From DASQZK01 sp963771005 (lineage in GTDB: Bacteria; Bacteroidota; Bacteroidia; Bacteroidales; GCA-2748055), in assembly GCA_963771005.1 (NCBI GenBank), contig CAVYRO010000008.1, positions 1,054,001 through 1,118,000 on the forward strand: 64,000 nucleotides of DNA. The letters are read 5' to 3'. Positions 63,860 to 64,000 of this stretch are shown in pieces (within the stretch, counting starts at the first letter, position 1; each line of letters begins with the position of its first letter). The notes below the pieces were generated by a model. That model did no database searches. It was given only the letters and a program-made list of their open reading frames with translations, and was not told the DNA's origin. The translations under genes were made by a program, and so were the position numbers.

Positions 63860-64000
63860 ATGAACCGACGCAGTTTTCTTGAAAAATCTATGGCATTGGG
63901 TGCAACAGGTCTGATCGCTCCCGGAATAGCCAGATCTGCCTTTGCAAATCCTACTCCCCGGATGACAACCGACGACATTTCCCTTGCCCAATGGGCACTG
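63860..64000 (+). CDS. Tat-exported protein, probably sugar phosphate isomerase/epimerase-like; 3' end cut by window
   Basis: Only 47 codons are inside the window. The N-terminus has a twin-arginine signal (NRRSFLEKSMALGATGLIAP) and, after cleavage, the phrase TTDDISLAQWAL. That phrase is the usual beginning of Bacteroidota exported TIM-barrel proteins of the sugar phosphate isomerase/epimerase (AP endonuclease 2) group. The assignment is therefore tentative. The ATG at 63860-63862 is clear. The gene is divergent from the DUF5916 gene, with 252 bases between them. Confidence 0.65.
   Translation, partial: MNRRSFLEKSMALGATGLIAPGIARSAFANPTPRMTTDDISLAQWAL

Overview
The window looks like a chromosome segment of a polysaccharide-degrading member of the phylum Bacteroidota. 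Four things point that way: SusC/SusD pairs, three proteins ending in type IX secretion (T9SS) sorting domains, many SPII-type lipoproteins, and -7 promoter boxes of the TAnnTTTG type. Finer placement (for example a marine or anaerobic Bacteroidia lineage) is inference. I saw no rRNA, tRNA or CRISPR array, although I could not run a dedicated search.

Layout. (1) 1-13027, minus strand: one operon carrying two tandem modules of FAS1 lipoprotein, SusC and SusD. It is read from a candidate promoter at 13098-13105, with a perfect 20-bp palindrome upstream. (2) 13889-14908: a T9SS-exported LamG protein followed by a good terminator. (3) 15086-18278, minus: aldo/keto reductase, amidohydrolase-type lactonase and zinc alcohol dehydrogenase, which fits oxidative catabolism of L-fucose or a similar deoxysugar. 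(4) 18708-41290, plus: a ROK repressor divergent from region 3, then a roughly 21-kb gene train. The train holds RbsD-type mutarotase, PfkB kinase, iron alcohol dehydrogenase, a LamG lipoprotein with a split duplication, four related beta-helix proteins, an exported AGE-family epimerase, GH92, GH3 with PA14, and GH29. A 41-bp interrupted palindrome lies between regions 3 and 4. (5) 41291-43710: a lipoprotein gene bracketed by two 140-bp direct repeats of a TTTGCG-rich dispersed element.

(6) 43711-48966, minus: an RND efflux system (permease, adaptor, TolC-like channel). (7) 49140-53011, minus: a pyrimidine heptamer array, an exported beta-helix protein and an exported transglutaminase-like protein. 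(8) 53012-54388: a gene-poor divergent region with two GGGGTTAT arrays, each followed by a copy of the same roughly 340-bp sequence, of which 145 bp are identical. (9) 54389-64000: GH5 with T9SS domain, LtrA-like membrane protein, PEGA protein, two transposase relics, a sulfatase, a CBM9-like/DUF5916 outer-membrane protein, and the start of a Tat-exported protein that is probably a sugar isomerase/epimerase-like enzyme.

How it may work together (inference): outer-membrane SusC/D/FAS1 complexes capture glycans. Secreted lyase-like beta-helix proteins, GH92, GH3, GH29, GH5 and the sulfatase trim them. Released fucose-like sugars would be used by the AKR/lactonase/dehydrogenase set, with the ROK protein as the local regulator. 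The substrate cannot be fixed from sequence alone; fucose, mannose and sulfate are the chemical hints.
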